A DNA stretch of 37,707 nt, taken from assembly GCA_038198445.1 (NCBI GenBank), contig JBBPZZ010000097.1:1-37707 (forward strand). Direction: 5' to 3'. A program made the position numbers and the translations under genes. Source of the DNA: JACDDK01 sp038198445. Lineage in GTDB: Bacteria; Actinomycetota; Rubrobacteria; Rubrobacterales; Rubrobacteraceae. Shown here one piece after another: positions 25,102-33,670 of the stretch; positions within the stretch are counted from its first letter, which is position 1; the number at the start of each line of letters is the position of its first letter. A model generated the notes under the pieces. It was not told where the DNA came from, searched no databases, and was given only the letters and a program-made list of their open reading frames with translations.

Positions 25102-26427
25102 CTACCTGGCTTGCTCCTCGGCCCTCTGAGCCGAACCATCTTTCCCCGGTTCGGGGTTCTCCGGCGGACGGTAGGAGAAGGCGCGGTGGCCGGTTATGGC
25201 CTGGCCCACGATCAGGGTGTTCACGTCGTTCGTACCCTCGTAGGTGTAGACGCCCTCTATGTCGGCCATGTGCTCCATCACCCGGTAGTCGAGCAGGATG
25301 CCGTTGCCACCCAGGACGTCACGCGCGAGCGCGGCTATCGTGCGGGCCTTCGCTATGTTGTTCATTTTAAACATCGAGACGGTCGCCGGGTCCAGGTCTC
25401 CGGTATCCTTTACGCGGCCCATATGGATTGAGAGAAGTTGGGAAAGGGAGATCTCGTTGACCATCGTAACTAGCTTCTGCTGCACGAGCTGAAAAGACGC
25501 TATCGGGGATCCAAACTGCGTCCGCTCTTTCGCGTAGGCGAGCGCCGTCTCGTAGCAATCCATCGCCTGTCCGAGACCGTCCCACCCCACGCCGTAGCGC
25601 GAGTGCGTGAGCACGGAGAGCGTCGAGCCGAGGCCCTTTGCTCCCGGCAGCCGGGCGTCTTCCGGGACGTGGCAGTCTTTCATGGTTATGTGCGTCTGCC
25701 AGGCGGCGCGCTGGGAAGCCTTGCGGGGGAGGACCTCGGCGTGGAAACCGGGGTTGTCGCCTTCGACGAGGAAGCAGGAGAGCTTGCCGTCCTCCATCCT
25801 GGCCCAGATGACCGCAACGTCCGCGAAGGATGCGTTGCCGATCCACTTTTTCTCTCCACTTAACACGTAGCCGCCGTCCTCCTCGACGGCTGTAGTATCC
25901 AGGGAGCCGGGATCGCTCCCGGCGTCGGGCTCCGTGAGGCCAAAGCAGCCGATCTTCTCGCACTTCGCCATCCCCGGAAGCCACTTCTGTTTCTGCTCCT
26001 CGCTCCCCAGCTCGTGAATGGTCGCCATCGCCAGACCGCTCTGGACGTGTAAGAAGGTCGAAAGGCTCCCGGACCCCCGCGCTATCTCAGCTATCGCCAG
26101 ACCGTAGGCGACGTTGTTCCATCCGGCGCAGCCGTACTCCGGGGAGTACGCGCCACCCATAACGCCCAACTCCCCGAGACCCGGCAGCAGGTCGAACGGG
26201 AACTCGCCTCTATCCCAATAATCCGCCGCTACCGGGATCACCTCTCCGTCCACGAACTCGCGTACCGTGTCCCGGACCTGCTTCTCCTCCTCCGACAGCA
26301 AGCGATCCGAATCAACAAAGTCAACGGCCCGCGTTCCACGCCGGGTAATCTCAGGTGTAATGGTGATTTCGGACTCCTCCCGCTCGGCTCCTCGGACGCC
26401 GCGCGGCATCCCTTCGCAGTCAAGCAT
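25102..26427 (-). CDS. Acyl-CoA dehydrogenase, glutaryl-CoA dehydrogenase-like
   Basis: The frame is open to TTG 26508, but that overlaps promoter-like DNA; ATG 26427 or ATG 26409 is more likely. The flavoprotein features are LLSEEEKQVRDTVREFVDGEVIP at the start, CFGLTEPDAGSDPGSL for FAD/substrate, GEKKWIGNASFADV, and the terminal block LGGNGILLDYRVMEHM with the catalytic glutamate in TYEGTNDVNTLIVGQAITG. The YEGT glutamate and GQAITG ending resemble glutaryl-CoA dehydrogenase, which oxidises and decarboxylates glutaryl-CoA to crotonyl-CoA. Crotonyl-CoA could enter PHA metabolism. Substrate assignment is inference. Confidence 0.85.
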   Translation of the reverse strand: MLDCEGMPRGVRGAEREESEITITPEITRRGTRAVDFVDSDRLLSEEEKQVRDTVREFVDGEVIPVAADYWDRGEFPFDLLPGLGELGVMGGAYSPEYGCAGWNNVAYGLAIAEIARGSGSLSTFLHVQSGLAMATIHELGSEEQKQKWLPGMAKCEKIGCFGLTEPDAGSDPGSLDTTAVEEDGGYVLSGEKKWIGNASFADVAVIWARMEDGKLSCFLVEGDNPGFHAEVLPRKASQRAAWQTHITMKDCHVPEDARLPGAKGLGSTLSVLTHSRYGVGWDGLGQAMDCYETALAYAKERTQFGSPIASFQLVQQKLVTMVNEISLSQLLSIHMGRVKDTGDLDPATVSMFKMNNIAKARTIAALARDVLGGNGILLDYRVMEHMADIEGVYTYEGTNDVNTLIVGQAITGHRAFSYRPPENPEPGKDGSAQRAEEQAR

Positions 26428-26519
26428 AAGTTCTCGCAATGCCGCAGTCAATCCTCCGGTGATAGCGTTCACCCGCCTAGCTTGCGTTCGGAAACGTCTG
26501 CAATACAATACACGAGTGT

Positions 26520-26539
26520 TATACGTGTATATTGCACAT
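26520..26539 (-). promoter_or_regulatory. Site D of the recurring element
   Basis: TATACGTG (six of eight) and an exact GCACAT (26534-26539) with six-base spacing lie in the 279-base divergent interval between the acyl-CoA dehydrogenase and the alpha/beta hydrolase. On the minus strand a possible -10 box TATAAC (26518-26523) overlaps its edge. Confidence 0.5.
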
Positions 26540-26706
26540 AAGTGAGTTTAACACTCAGTCACCACACGAAAGTCATATCTCCGAGGATTGTGGTCACGCG
26601 ATCAAGGTTCCGGGGCAGTCCTATTGGGGCTGATTGTGTTTCGTTCCCGGATATTTCCCAGGGAATCCTCTCTGGGAAACGAGATGAGAGTCGAGGTGAG
26701 CAGTTC

Positions 26707-27666
26707 ATGCCGATGATGATCACCGAAGATACCAGCATAGACTACGATGTCCAGGGTTCGGGTCCTACTTTGATCCTGATAAACGGCCTGGGCTTCGGGC
26801 GCTGGGCGTGGTTCAAGCAGCTTCCGGCCCTCTCGCGACACTTCCGCACCATAACTTTCGACATCCGGGGCGAGGTGGACCTGAAGGATGGCGTCTGCAG
26901 CCTTGTGGACGAGGTGGTGGCGCTCCTGGATCACCTGCGCGTTAGAAAGGTTCACGTCCTCGGCACCTCGCTCGGCGGATTCGTGGCGCAGAATCTGGCG
27001 TTGAAGAGGCCTGACCTGGTGGATCGGCTGGTCCTTGTATGCACGAGCTACGGTGGCAGGGGACCGGCGACGATGTCGCCGCAGGCTCTGGCTACGATGC
27101 TCGGTTTTGGCTCTTTCACCCATGAGGGTGCGGTTCGCCAGGGACTGGAGGCGGCCACCTCCGACGCCTACCGGGCCGAAAAACCCGAGGAGTTCGACCA
27201 CATCCTGCATGCCCGTCTCGCGGACTCGCCGCCGCTGGTCTCCTACTCGCGCCAAGCAATGGCCGGGGCGCGGTTCGACGCCTCCAGCGAGGCCGAGAGC
27301 ATCTTCGCTCCTACCCTCGTCATTCACGGTGCCGAGGACCGTTACGTGCCGCTGGCGAACGCGGTCGCCCTGGCCGAGGCCCTCCCCGAAGCCGAGCTAA
27401 AGATCCTCGAAGACGCGGGCCACCTGGTCTTTATCGAGCAGTCCGCCAAACTCAACCGGAAAGTCATCTCCTTCCTGAAAGCCGGAGAAAAGCCGAAGAA
27501 GCGCAGTGCGAAGGATCCTCGCCGGGCCTCCGCGACTCGCGAGCGGAAGAAGGAAGGGCACTACGATAGCCGGGTCGCGGCTCGGTGGAGCCTGGCGGGC
27601 GGCAATCTCATGGATCGAGAAAAAGTGGAGACAGATCTTCTAGCAATCGGTCTCCGTGGGTCCTGA
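26707..27666 (+). CDS. Alpha/beta hydrolase with basic C-terminal extension
   Basis: The frame is open from 26542; ATG 26707 follows GAGGTGA and gives 319 residues starting right before the fold. It has LILINGLGFGRWAW (oxyanion region), the nucleophile elbow GTSLGG, the acid in HGAEDRYVP and the histidine in EDAGHLVF. About 60 residues follow the normal fold end; the first half is rich in lysine and arginine (PKKRSAKDPRRASATRERKK). Enol-lactonase and PHA-depolymerase-like hydrolases share this fold. Its position directly before a PHA synthase gene hints at intracellular PHA or thioester hydrolysis, which is inference. Confidence 0.78.
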   Translation: MPMMITEDTSIDYDVQGSGPTLILINGLGFGRWAWFKQLPALSRHFRTITFDIRGEVDLKDGVCSLVDEVVALLDHLRVRKVHVLGTSLGGFVAQNLALKRPDLVDRLVLVCTSYGGRGPATMSPQALATMLGFGSFTHEGAVRQGLEAATSDAYRAEKPEEFDHILHARLADSPPLVSYSRQAMAGARFDASSEAESIFAPTLVIHGAEDRYVPLANAVALAEALPEAELKILEDAGHLVFIEQSAKLNRKVISFLKAGEKPKKRSAKDPRRASATRERKKEGHYDSRVAARWSLAGGNLMDREKVETDLLAIGLRGS

Positions 27667-27773
27667 ATGACGTGTGGATCAACGTGTCACGCAAGTAGCC
27701 AACGGGTACACTGTGAAACGGGACACACGAGCGAATCAATCTTGTACATGGTCAAAAAGAAAGGGAGCATAAC

Positions 27774-29705
27774 GTGAGCGAGAGTAGAACAGGCAATGGC
27801 GGGTCTCAGAGTCCGGGCGCGAGCCCGATGGCTCCGTTCGAGATGTGGTCGGAGTGGATGCGGGTGAATATGGGCGCGATGACGGCAACGCCGGGTGCGA
27901 GCGTTCCCTGGCTCGCCTCTCCCGGCGTCTCGACCGGCGATGAGACGAGCCATCTGCCTCAAGGAGCCGTGGCGAACGACCCTCTGCTCTCGGCGATGGA
28001 GAAATTGTGGGACGCCAACCCCATGCAGAACGTGCTTCCGATCAACTGGGTCGAGATCTCCAAATCTCTCCAGACCCTCTGGGCGCGCGAGATGTCCGAC
28101 CCGCAACGCGCCTTGGAGCGCGCCACGGACTTCAACGCGAAGCTCTTCGGCGCGACGATGGAGGCCTGGCGCGATTCCGCGAGCCGTTTCTGGGGCCTGC
28201 CGACCGAGGAGAAGAAGGAAGAGGGGCGGCCGGACAAGCGTTTCTCCGCCCCCGAGTGGGAGTCGAATCCCTTCTACCAGACGCTCAAACAGTCGTACCT
28301 GCTCGCCTCCGAATTTTTGTTGAGAGAAGCCGAAGAGACCGATGGCGACGACACAAAAGAGCAGCGTCGGCTGAAGTTCCATCTCCAGCAGTTCGTGGAC
28401 GCGATGGCGCCGGTCAACTACCTGCTCACGAACCCCGCCGCCCTCAAGCGCGCGGCGGAGACGGGTGGTGCCAGCCTCGCCGAGGGGACCCGGAACCTGC
28501 TCGCGGACCTGCAGGAGGGACGGTTGAGCATGACCGACGCCACGGCCTTCCAGCCGGGCGAGAACCTGGCGATAACGCCGGGCAAGGTCGTCTACCGCAA
28601 CGAGCTTATAGAGTTGATCCAGTACGAGCCCCAGACCGAGAAGGTCTACGAGAAACCGATCCTGTTCTTCCCGCCCTGGATCAACAAGTACTATATCCTC
28701 GACCTGACCCCGAAGAACAGCATGGTCAATTACCTCGTGAACGAGGGTTACACGGTCTTCATGACCTCCTGGAAGAACCCGGACGCCTCGATGGAGTCCA
28801 CGAAGTTCGAGGACTACATGACGAAAGGCCCGCTCGCGGCGGTCGAGGCCGTCAAGGACATAACCGGCCAGGAGAAGGTCAACCCGGTCGGGTACTGCGT
28901 CGGCGGGACGCTGCTGGCGACTACCATCGCCTGGCTCGCCGCCGGGGGTGACGAGAATCCCTTCCACGCCCCAACGTTCATGGTTTCGTTGCAGGACTTC
29001 ACGGACGTGGGGGATACCGAGGTTTTCATGGACGAGCCGCAGGTTGAGTTCATGGAGCAGCAGATGATGGAGCGCGGCTACCTGGACAACCGCAAGATGG
29101 CGAACATGTTCAACCTGCTGCGGTCGAACGATTTGATCTGGTCGAACGTCGTCAATAACTACCTGCTCGGTCAGAAACCGCCGGCCTTCGACCTGCTCTA
29201 CTGGAACGCCGACGGCACCCGGATGGCCCGCGACGCCCACGGCTTCTACATCCGCAACACTTATCTGGAGAACAACCTCATAGAGCCGGGCAAGGTGGAG
29301 ATCCTGGACCGTCCGATAGACCTCGGGGAGATCAAGGGCGATATCTACGCCGTGGGCGCGGAGAAGGACCACATCGTACCCTGGCACTCGGCCTGGAAGG
29401 TCGGCCAGATCACCAACGCCAAGACCCGATTCGCGCTCGCCAACAGCGGTCACATAGCCGGAATGATCAACCCCCCAAGCAAGGGCAAGGGTAAGCACTG
29501 GGTAAACGAGTCCGGCGACGCCGGCTCCGCCAAGACCTCCGAGGAGTGGCGCGCCAACGCCACCGAGCACGAAGGCTCCTGGTGGGAGGACTGGACCAAG
29601 TGGCTCCAGCCCCGCTCCGGCAAGAAGGTAGACCCGCCCAAGATGGGCAGCAAGAACTACGAACCGATAGAGGACGCCCCCGGCACCTACGTCAAGGAAA
29701 AATAA
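27774..29705 (+). CDS. phaC: Poly(R)-hydroxyalkanoic acid synthase, class I type
   Basis: GTG 27774 follows AAGGGAG. At 643 residues it matches class I synthases, with a long N-terminal region (1-260) and the alpha/beta hydrolase-type catalytic domain. Family motifs are NPFYQTLKQSYLL, PGKVVYRNELIELIQYEP, FFPPWINKYYILDL, the lipase-like box GYCVGGT with C375, D532 in EKDHIVPWHSAW, and H560 in SGHIAGMINPP. It polymerises (R)-3-hydroxyacyl-CoA at the granule surface. A strong terminator follows. It coexists with a class III synthase pair at 31350-33578 on the opposite strand. Confidence 0.94.
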   Translation: MSESRTGNGGSQSPGASPMAPFEMWSEWMRVNMGAMTATPGASVPWLASPGVSTGDETSHLPQGAVANDPLLSAMEKLWDANPMQNVLPINWVEISKSLQTLWAREMSDPQRALERATDFNAKLFGATMEAWRDSASRFWGLPTEEKKEEGRPDKRFSAPEWESNPFYQTLKQSYLLASEFLLREAEETDGDDTKEQRRLKFHLQQFVDAMAPVNYLLTNPAALKRAAETGGASLAEGTRNLLADLQEGRLSMTDATAFQPGENLAITPGKVVYRNELIELIQYEPQTEKVYEKPILFFPPWINKYYILDLTPKNSMVNYLVNEGYTVFMTSWKNPDASMESTKFEDYMTKGPLAAVEAVKDITGQEKVNPVGYCVGGTLLATTIAWLAAGGDENPFHAPTFMVSLQDFTDVGDTEVFMDEPQVEFMEQQMMERGYLDNRKMANMFNLLRSNDLIWSNVVNNYLLGQKPPAFDLLYWNADGTRMARDAHGFYIRNTYLENNLIEPGKVEILDRPIDLGEIKGDIYAVGAEKDHIVPWHSAWKVGQITNAKTRFALANSGHIAGMINPPSKGKGKHWVNESGDAGSAKTSEEWRANATEHEGSWWEDWTKWLQPRSGKKVDPPKMGSKNYEPIEDAPGTYVKEK

Positions 29706-29724
29706 GCACCGGTAGCACAGATAA

Positions 29725-29758
29725 GGGGGGCGAGGCTATCATAGCCTCGCCCCCCTTT
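29725..29758 (+). terminator. Strong terminator after the class I synthase gene
   Basis: A 14-bp perfect stem (29725-29738 with 29742-29755) and a three-base loop are followed by TTTGT. Its GGGGCGAGGC core recurs in the terminator of the convergent phaC gene. Confidence 0.85.
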
Positions 29759-29815
29759 GTACAAGCGCTGAACGTTGGCGCAGCATGGCTACGAATCCTG
29801 TAATCTGCGAAGTAC

Positions 29816-30220
29816 ATGACCCAAGAGCTACCCCATCCCGAAGCCCTTGAGAACTTTGAGGGCGCGTACATACCAGAGAGTAAGATTCACGCCTACGCGC
29901 TGCGAGACCCTGGCAAGAGAAGACCCTTCGAAGCACTGGGTTTCAGCGAGAAGGCGGGCAACTGGGAGCTGCTACGCGACGCTATATTGGAAAGATTGCC
30001 CAAATACCCGGCCGTTCTCGACAAACAAGACGACTACGGAATTACCTACGAGGTTGTCATACCCGTGATCGGACCTAATGGTAAGGAGGCGCCTATAAAA
30101 ACCTATTGGATTCGTGACTGGGGACAGAAGTTCCCGCGACTCACCACCCTCTACATAAACACCAGGGAGTGGAGGCGTTGGGAACTAGAGAGGGAAGAGG
30201 CTGATGACCCTTGGGTTTGA
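29816..30220 (+). CDS. DUF6883-like protein
   Basis: The 134-residue protein has the pattern I associate with DUF6883: AYIPESKIHAYALRD near the start, KRRPFEALGFS, WELLRDAILERL, YGITYEVVIPVIGPNGKEAPIKTYWIRD and a final FPRLTTLYI. The domain occurs in small stand-alone proteins and as a tail of polymorphic toxins; its function is unknown. No ribosome site is visible before ATG. Base composition is lower in GC than in the flanking PHA genes. It converges with the DUF4926-like gene, stops being 14 bases apart. Family recognition is from memory of the pattern. Confidence 0.62.
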   Translation: MTQELPHPEALENFEGAYIPESKIHAYALRDPGKRRPFEALGFSEKAGNWELLRDAILERLPKYPAVLDKQDDYGITYEVVIPVIGPNGKEAPIKTYWIRDWGQKFPRLTTLYINTREWRRWELEREEADDPWV

Positions 30221-30234
30221 CTTTCTACAGCCAG

Positions 30235-31143
30235 TTAGGCAAGAACTAACCCTTTTCTAATCTCGGGTGAACGTGACGAGAAGTCGTGTGTTTGCTCTCG
30301 TGTCGATTCGTTCGAGTCTTGGGGCTGTTCACTATGCTCAAAAAAGTTTGTGTCTACGAAAACATCCAGAAGGTTTTCGAGGTCGCTAGAGTAGGTAGCC
30401 AAAGCTCTAGTCTGACCTATAGGGTCAGCATACTCGACTAGCAGGGCAGGGCTAGGCTGTTCGAACGCTTCGATCACCACTCCACGGTCGCCAGCCTTGA
30501 TACCAGCTTCTTCTATATCTTCGGGAGCCGCGACTTCATCCAAGACTTTATGCTCCAGACCACGAATATATGGCTCGATATCCTTTCGCGCTTCCAATTT
30601 TGCTCGCTCCGCATCATCCCAGAAATACAAATAATTGAGGTCGCAAAAAGCCAGACGAGTCCACGAAGCTTTCCAGACGATCTGTCCCGTATCAAGGTCA
30701 GCTTTTGGCGCGGGCTTATCGAATATGCCGGCTACGCCCGTACCCCATTCTGTTTCGGTCGGCAAAACGTCGCTAATGTCTTCTCCGTCACTCACGAAAC
30801 TTATGAGATCATTCACCGGTGAGCCAGGAAAGGTTATGAACTCAAAGATGTCTTCCGTAGCATCTAATCCGGAGTCAAAACGAATCAGGATCTTCTCTGT
30901 ACCTGTTTGCGAGATAGTGATCTTCACCTCTATGGGAAAATGAACGACGATTAGCCCGTCCTTGCCACCTATCGAAACAACTCTCTTGTAACCTTTGAGG
31001 AAATCAGGCACAGCTTTATGGAAGAGGTCAGGCCTCTCCAGGCTCTTACGGAGTTCAGAGAAATAGGTGTTGTAGTATTGTCTGATTTGTTCCGGGAGCC
31101 TTGCAAGCTGGGAACGCAGATCCTGTTGTTCTTTGCCGTTCAT
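30235..31143 (-). CDS. Protein with C-terminal DUF4926-like domain
   Basis: Residues 1-190 of this 302-residue protein form a region I do not recognise, starting with a helical segment (LRSQLARLPEQIRQYYNTYF) and then strand-rich sequence. Around residues 195-260 a DUF4926-like fold appears: VLDEVAAPEDIEEAGIKAGD, RGVVIEAFEQPSPALLVEYA and TRALATYSSDLENLL. The tail is polar and low-complexity. Two 60-base rows inside the gene count 43% and 47% GC, against about 60-65% in the neighbours, which suggests recent transfer. DUF4926 genes are often found close to DUF6883 genes, in my recollection. Confidence 0.62.
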   Translation of the reverse strand: MNGKEQQDLRSQLARLPEQIRQYYNTYFSELRKSLERPDLFHKAVPDFLKGYKRVVSIGGKDGLIVVHFPIEVKITISQTGTEKILIRFDSGLDATEDIFEFITFPGSPVNDLISFVSDGEDISDVLPTETEWGTGVAGIFDKPAPKADLDTGQIVWKASWTRLAFCDLNYLYFWDDAERAKLEARKDIEPYIRGLEHKVLDEVAAPEDIEEAGIKAGDRGVVIEAFEQPSPALLVEYADPIGQTRALATYSSDLENLLDVFVDTNFFEHSEQPQDSNESTREQTHDFSSRSPEIRKGLVLA

Positions 31144-31291
31144 CTTGCAATAAGTTTACTCTAATCCCCCGACTTCGTTTGATCTACGGCTCCTTGCGTA
31201 AATGACTGTCCAGCAAGAATGACTCGAACTCACAAGCCTATCAATGCGAGTGGAGCACGAGTCCCACGACAATGTTGCGAAAGACATAAGA

Positions 31292-31326
31292 AGAGGGGCG
31301 GGCCGTTAAGGTGGCCTCGCCCCTCT
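31292..31326 (-). terminator. Terminator of the class III phaE-phaC operon
   Basis: On the minus strand AGAGGGGCGAGGCC pairs with GGCCCGCCCCTCT with one bulge, followed by TCTTCTTA. It begins 24 bases after the phaC stop. Confidence 0.7.
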
Positions 31327-31349
31327 TGGTTGTGGATTCTATTCTTCTC

Positions 31350-32450
31350 TTACGCGCCGGAGCGTTCGGCTAGCCAGCCGCCGATCTTGGGCCAGAGACC
31401 TTTCTTGGCGCCTCGGCCGGTCATGAGGCCGACGTGGCCGGCGTCGAGGACGAAGAACTCCTTGTCCTCGCTCCCGACGAGGTTCATGGTTGCCTCGGCC
31501 TGCGGGAGGGCGCAGATGTGGTCTTTCTTGCCGGCGATGTTGAGGAGCGGGACCTTGATGTTGGAGAGGTCCACACGGCGGCCTCGCAACGTTATCTCGC
31601 CCTTCGAGAGCTTGTTCTGCTGGTAGAACTCGGAGATCCACTGCCGGAACGTCGCACCGGGGAACGGCGGGCCGTCGTTGACCCACTTGTTCATCGCGAG
31701 CCAGGTCTCCATCGGCTTCTCCTCGAAGATGCGCTCCCACATGTTGACGTAGGTGCCGACGTAGTTGGTGATGGGCTTGAGCATCCGGTTTCCGGTGTCG
31801 ATGAGGTCGCCGGGGATGTTGCCGAAGGCGTCGGCGAGCAGGCCGGGATCCATGTACTTCTTGCTGGTGAAGAGGCTGTAGAGGCCCATCTCACCCTCGG
31901 GGAAGTCTACGGGGGCGGTCAGCAGGACGAGGTTCTTGAGGTGCTCCGGGAAGAGCGAGGCGTACATGGTGCTCATCGTGCCGCCCATGCAGTAGCCGAG
32001 CAGGGTGAACTCGTCGGAGCCGGAGTGCCTCAACACCTTCTTCACGGCGCGCGGGATGTAGTCGAGGACGTAGTTCTCGAAGTCGAGGTTCTTGTCCTCG
32101 TCGCCCGGAACGCCCCAGTCGAGCATATACACGTCGAAGCCTTCGCCGACCAGGTACTCGATGAAGCTGTTGCCCGGCATGAGGTCGAGGATGTAGGGCC
32201 GGTTTATGAGAGCGTAGACCATCAGGATGGGAACCGGATGCTTCTTCTCGGAGGCCGGGGCGTAATGGTAGAGCTTGGCCTTATTCTTGGTCCAGATCGT
32301 CTCCTTGGGGGTCTGGCCGGTGTCGGCCTGGGCTCCCTCGACGACGATTTTCATGCCCTTGCTGTACTTGTCGAAGAAGTTTTCGACATCGGCGGGTACG
32401 ACGCCCTCATGCGTGGTTGGCGCTTCGCCGTAGTTGGCGGTCTCCGTCAT
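31350..32450 (-). CDS. phaC: Poly(R)-hydroxyalkanoic acid synthase, class III catalytic subunit
   Basis: The 366-residue protein has the size of class III PhaC. Catalytic residues are C154 in GYCMGGT, D310 in AGKKDHICAL and H339 in DAGHVGLMTG, in the same positions (within a few residues) as the Allochromatium enzyme. Other family segments are YALINRPYILDLMPGNSFIEYL and YMLDWGVPGDEDKNL. ATG 32450 directly abuts the phaE stop, so the two subunits are translated together. It needs PhaE for activity. A class IV (PhaR-partnered) enzyme is similar in size, but the partner here is PhaE-like. Confidence 0.93.
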   Translation of the reverse strand: MTETANYGEAPTTHEGVVPADVENFFDKYSKGMKIVVEGAQADTGQTPKETIWTKNKAKLYHYAPASEKKHPVPILMVYALINRPYILDLMPGNSFIEYLVGEGFDVYMLDWGVPGDEDKNLDFENYVLDYIPRAVKKVLRHSGSDEFTLLGYCMGGTMSTMYASLFPEHLKNLVLLTAPVDFPEGEMGLYSLFTSKKYMDPGLLADAFGNIPGDLIDTGNRMLKPITNYVGTYVNMWERIFEEKPMETWLAMNKWVNDGPPFPGATFRQWISEFYQQNKLSKGEITLRGRRVDLSNIKVPLLNIAGKKDHICALPQAEATMNLVGSEDKEFFVLDAGHVGLMTGRGAKKGLWPKIGGWLAERSGA

Positions 32451-33578
32451 CTAGCTGTCTCCCTTCTTCCTCACGTCGTCCACCGTGACCTGACCGTCCG
32501 CCCCCGAGCCGCTGACGGTCGCCAGATCGACGCCCATCTCCAGCGCCTTTCGCCGGGCGGCGTCCGTGGCCTTTACTTCGACGGGAGAGCCGTTGGTCTC
32601 CGCTACCTGAGCGACGCTCTGAGATCCCCCGTTCTGGGTATTGTTCTCCAGCACGGCGAGCAGACGATCCAGCTTGTTTTCCACGCTGTCGAGGCGGCCT
32701 TCGAGCGTCTGTACGGACTCGGGGCTGGCCGCGCCAGGCCCCGCCTCCGTGAGGCGATCCAGGGTACTCTCGATGCCGCCGATGCGCTCCTCCAGCGAGG
32801 CGACGGCCTCGGCGGTCGCCGCGTCGGCGCTGGTCTTCTGGATCCCCTTCAAGGTCGTTTCGAGCGCCTGCACGGACTCGGCGGTGGCCGGCTCGGCGTT
32901 GCCGTACTCGAAGTCTTCGAGTACCTCCTCGATACGGTCGACCTTGTCTTCCAGGTTGACGATGAGGCCGGCGACGCGCGTTATGTCGGAGCGGACCGGG
33001 AGCTGGAGGTTCTTGAGGTACTCCTCGGAGTTGCGCTTGTAGACCTTGTAGAAGCTGGCGTAGTTCTGCAGGAAACGGCTGGAGGGCTCCAGGAACTCCT
33101 CGCGCTCGATGACGTCGCCGACGAAGTCCGAGAAGGGACCGCTGGTGGCGTTGTACCACTGGGTGGCGAGCTGCAACGGGTCGGTGGGGGGGCTCCCGGC
33201 GGCCAGCAGGTTATTCTGGGCTTCTTCGAGCATCTGCATCCAGCGCGGCATTATCTCCATAGCGTTCTGGCCGAGCTCCGCGCCCTTCTGCAGGCTATCC
33301 GTGGCCGCCTCGGACCACCGCTGCCAGAGGTCCTGGACCGCCGGAGCGCCGGAACCACCGTTGGACGCGGCGGGAGAAACCCACGGCATCGTCCCCATCA
33401 TCCGCTGCTGCATCTGCCGCAGACCTTCGAACCACTGCCGGTAAAGGCCGGATGGGTCCATGTAGTTGCCTTGAGCACCGCTGGACATCGCCGGAAACAT
33501 CTTCATGCCCGTCTCGTACCACTTGCGCCACATCTGCGTCGGGTCCATTACGGACGGCGCTTCTCTCTCCTCCGTCAA
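32451..33578 (-). CDS. phaE: PHA synthase subunit PhaE with C-terminal E3-binding-like domain
   Basis: TTG 33578 follows AAGGAGG with eight-base spacing. The 375-residue protein has the PhaE core: MDPTQMWRKWYETG, MPRWMQMLEEAQ, FLQNYASFYKVYKRNSEEYL and the LPVRSDITRVAGLIVNLEDK coiled coil (about 193-224). Then come three imperfect repeats of about 28 residues (231-253, 254-283, 284-312), each with an AES/PES-V-x-x-LE start and an LDRL-like end. Residues 335-371 resemble the peripheral-subunit-binding domain of 2-oxoacid dehydrogenase E2 proteins: ATDAARRKALEMGVDL, then GSGADGQVTVDDV, with Q where GRI usually has R. This tail is not part of the PhaE core I know. Confidence 0.88.
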   Translation of the reverse strand: MTEEREAPSVMDPTQMWRKWYETGMKMFPAMSSGAQGNYMDPSGLYRQWFEGLRQMQQRMMGTMPWVSPAASNGGSGAPAVQDLWQRWSEAATDSLQKGAELGQNAMEIMPRWMQMLEEAQNNLLAAGSPPTDPLQLATQWYNATSGPFSDFVGDVIEREEFLEPSSRFLQNYASFYKVYKRNSEEYLKNLQLPVRSDITRVAGLIVNLEDKVDRIEEVLEDFEYGNAEPATAESVQALETTLKGIQKTSADAATAEAVASLEERIGGIESTLDRLTEAGPGAASPESVQTLEGRLDSVENKLDRLLAVLENNTQNGGSQSVAQVAETNGSPVEVKATDAARRKALEMGVDLATVSGSGADGQVTVDDVRKKGDS

Positions 33579-33590
33579 CCGAAAAACCTC

Positions 33591-33610
33591 CTTGTCAAAC
33601 CTTGTCTAAC
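33591..33610 (-). repeat. Two tandem 10-bp repeats just before phaE
   Basis: CTTGTCAAAC (33591-33600) and CTTGTCTAAC (33601-33610) differ at one base and lie one helical turn apart, immediately upstream of the phaE ribosome site. It could be a regulator site or chance. Confidence 0.4.
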
Positions 33611-33670
33611 CTACCGCGCGATTTCTCATGGCGTCATCACCCTGACGGTATCCTGACGCCTCTTACGAGA

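Noticed and set aside
27687..29570. A 627-codon open frame on the minus strand opposite the class I synthase gene
   Set aside because: Low-complexity product rich in V, L, R and H, no family features; the plus strand encodes an unmistakable PhaC.
31434..33656. A 740-codon open frame on the plus strand opposite phaE-phaC
   Set aside because: Its product has no recognisable domain and mirrors the codon bias of the two clear minus-strand genes; a typical antisense open frame in high-GC DNA.
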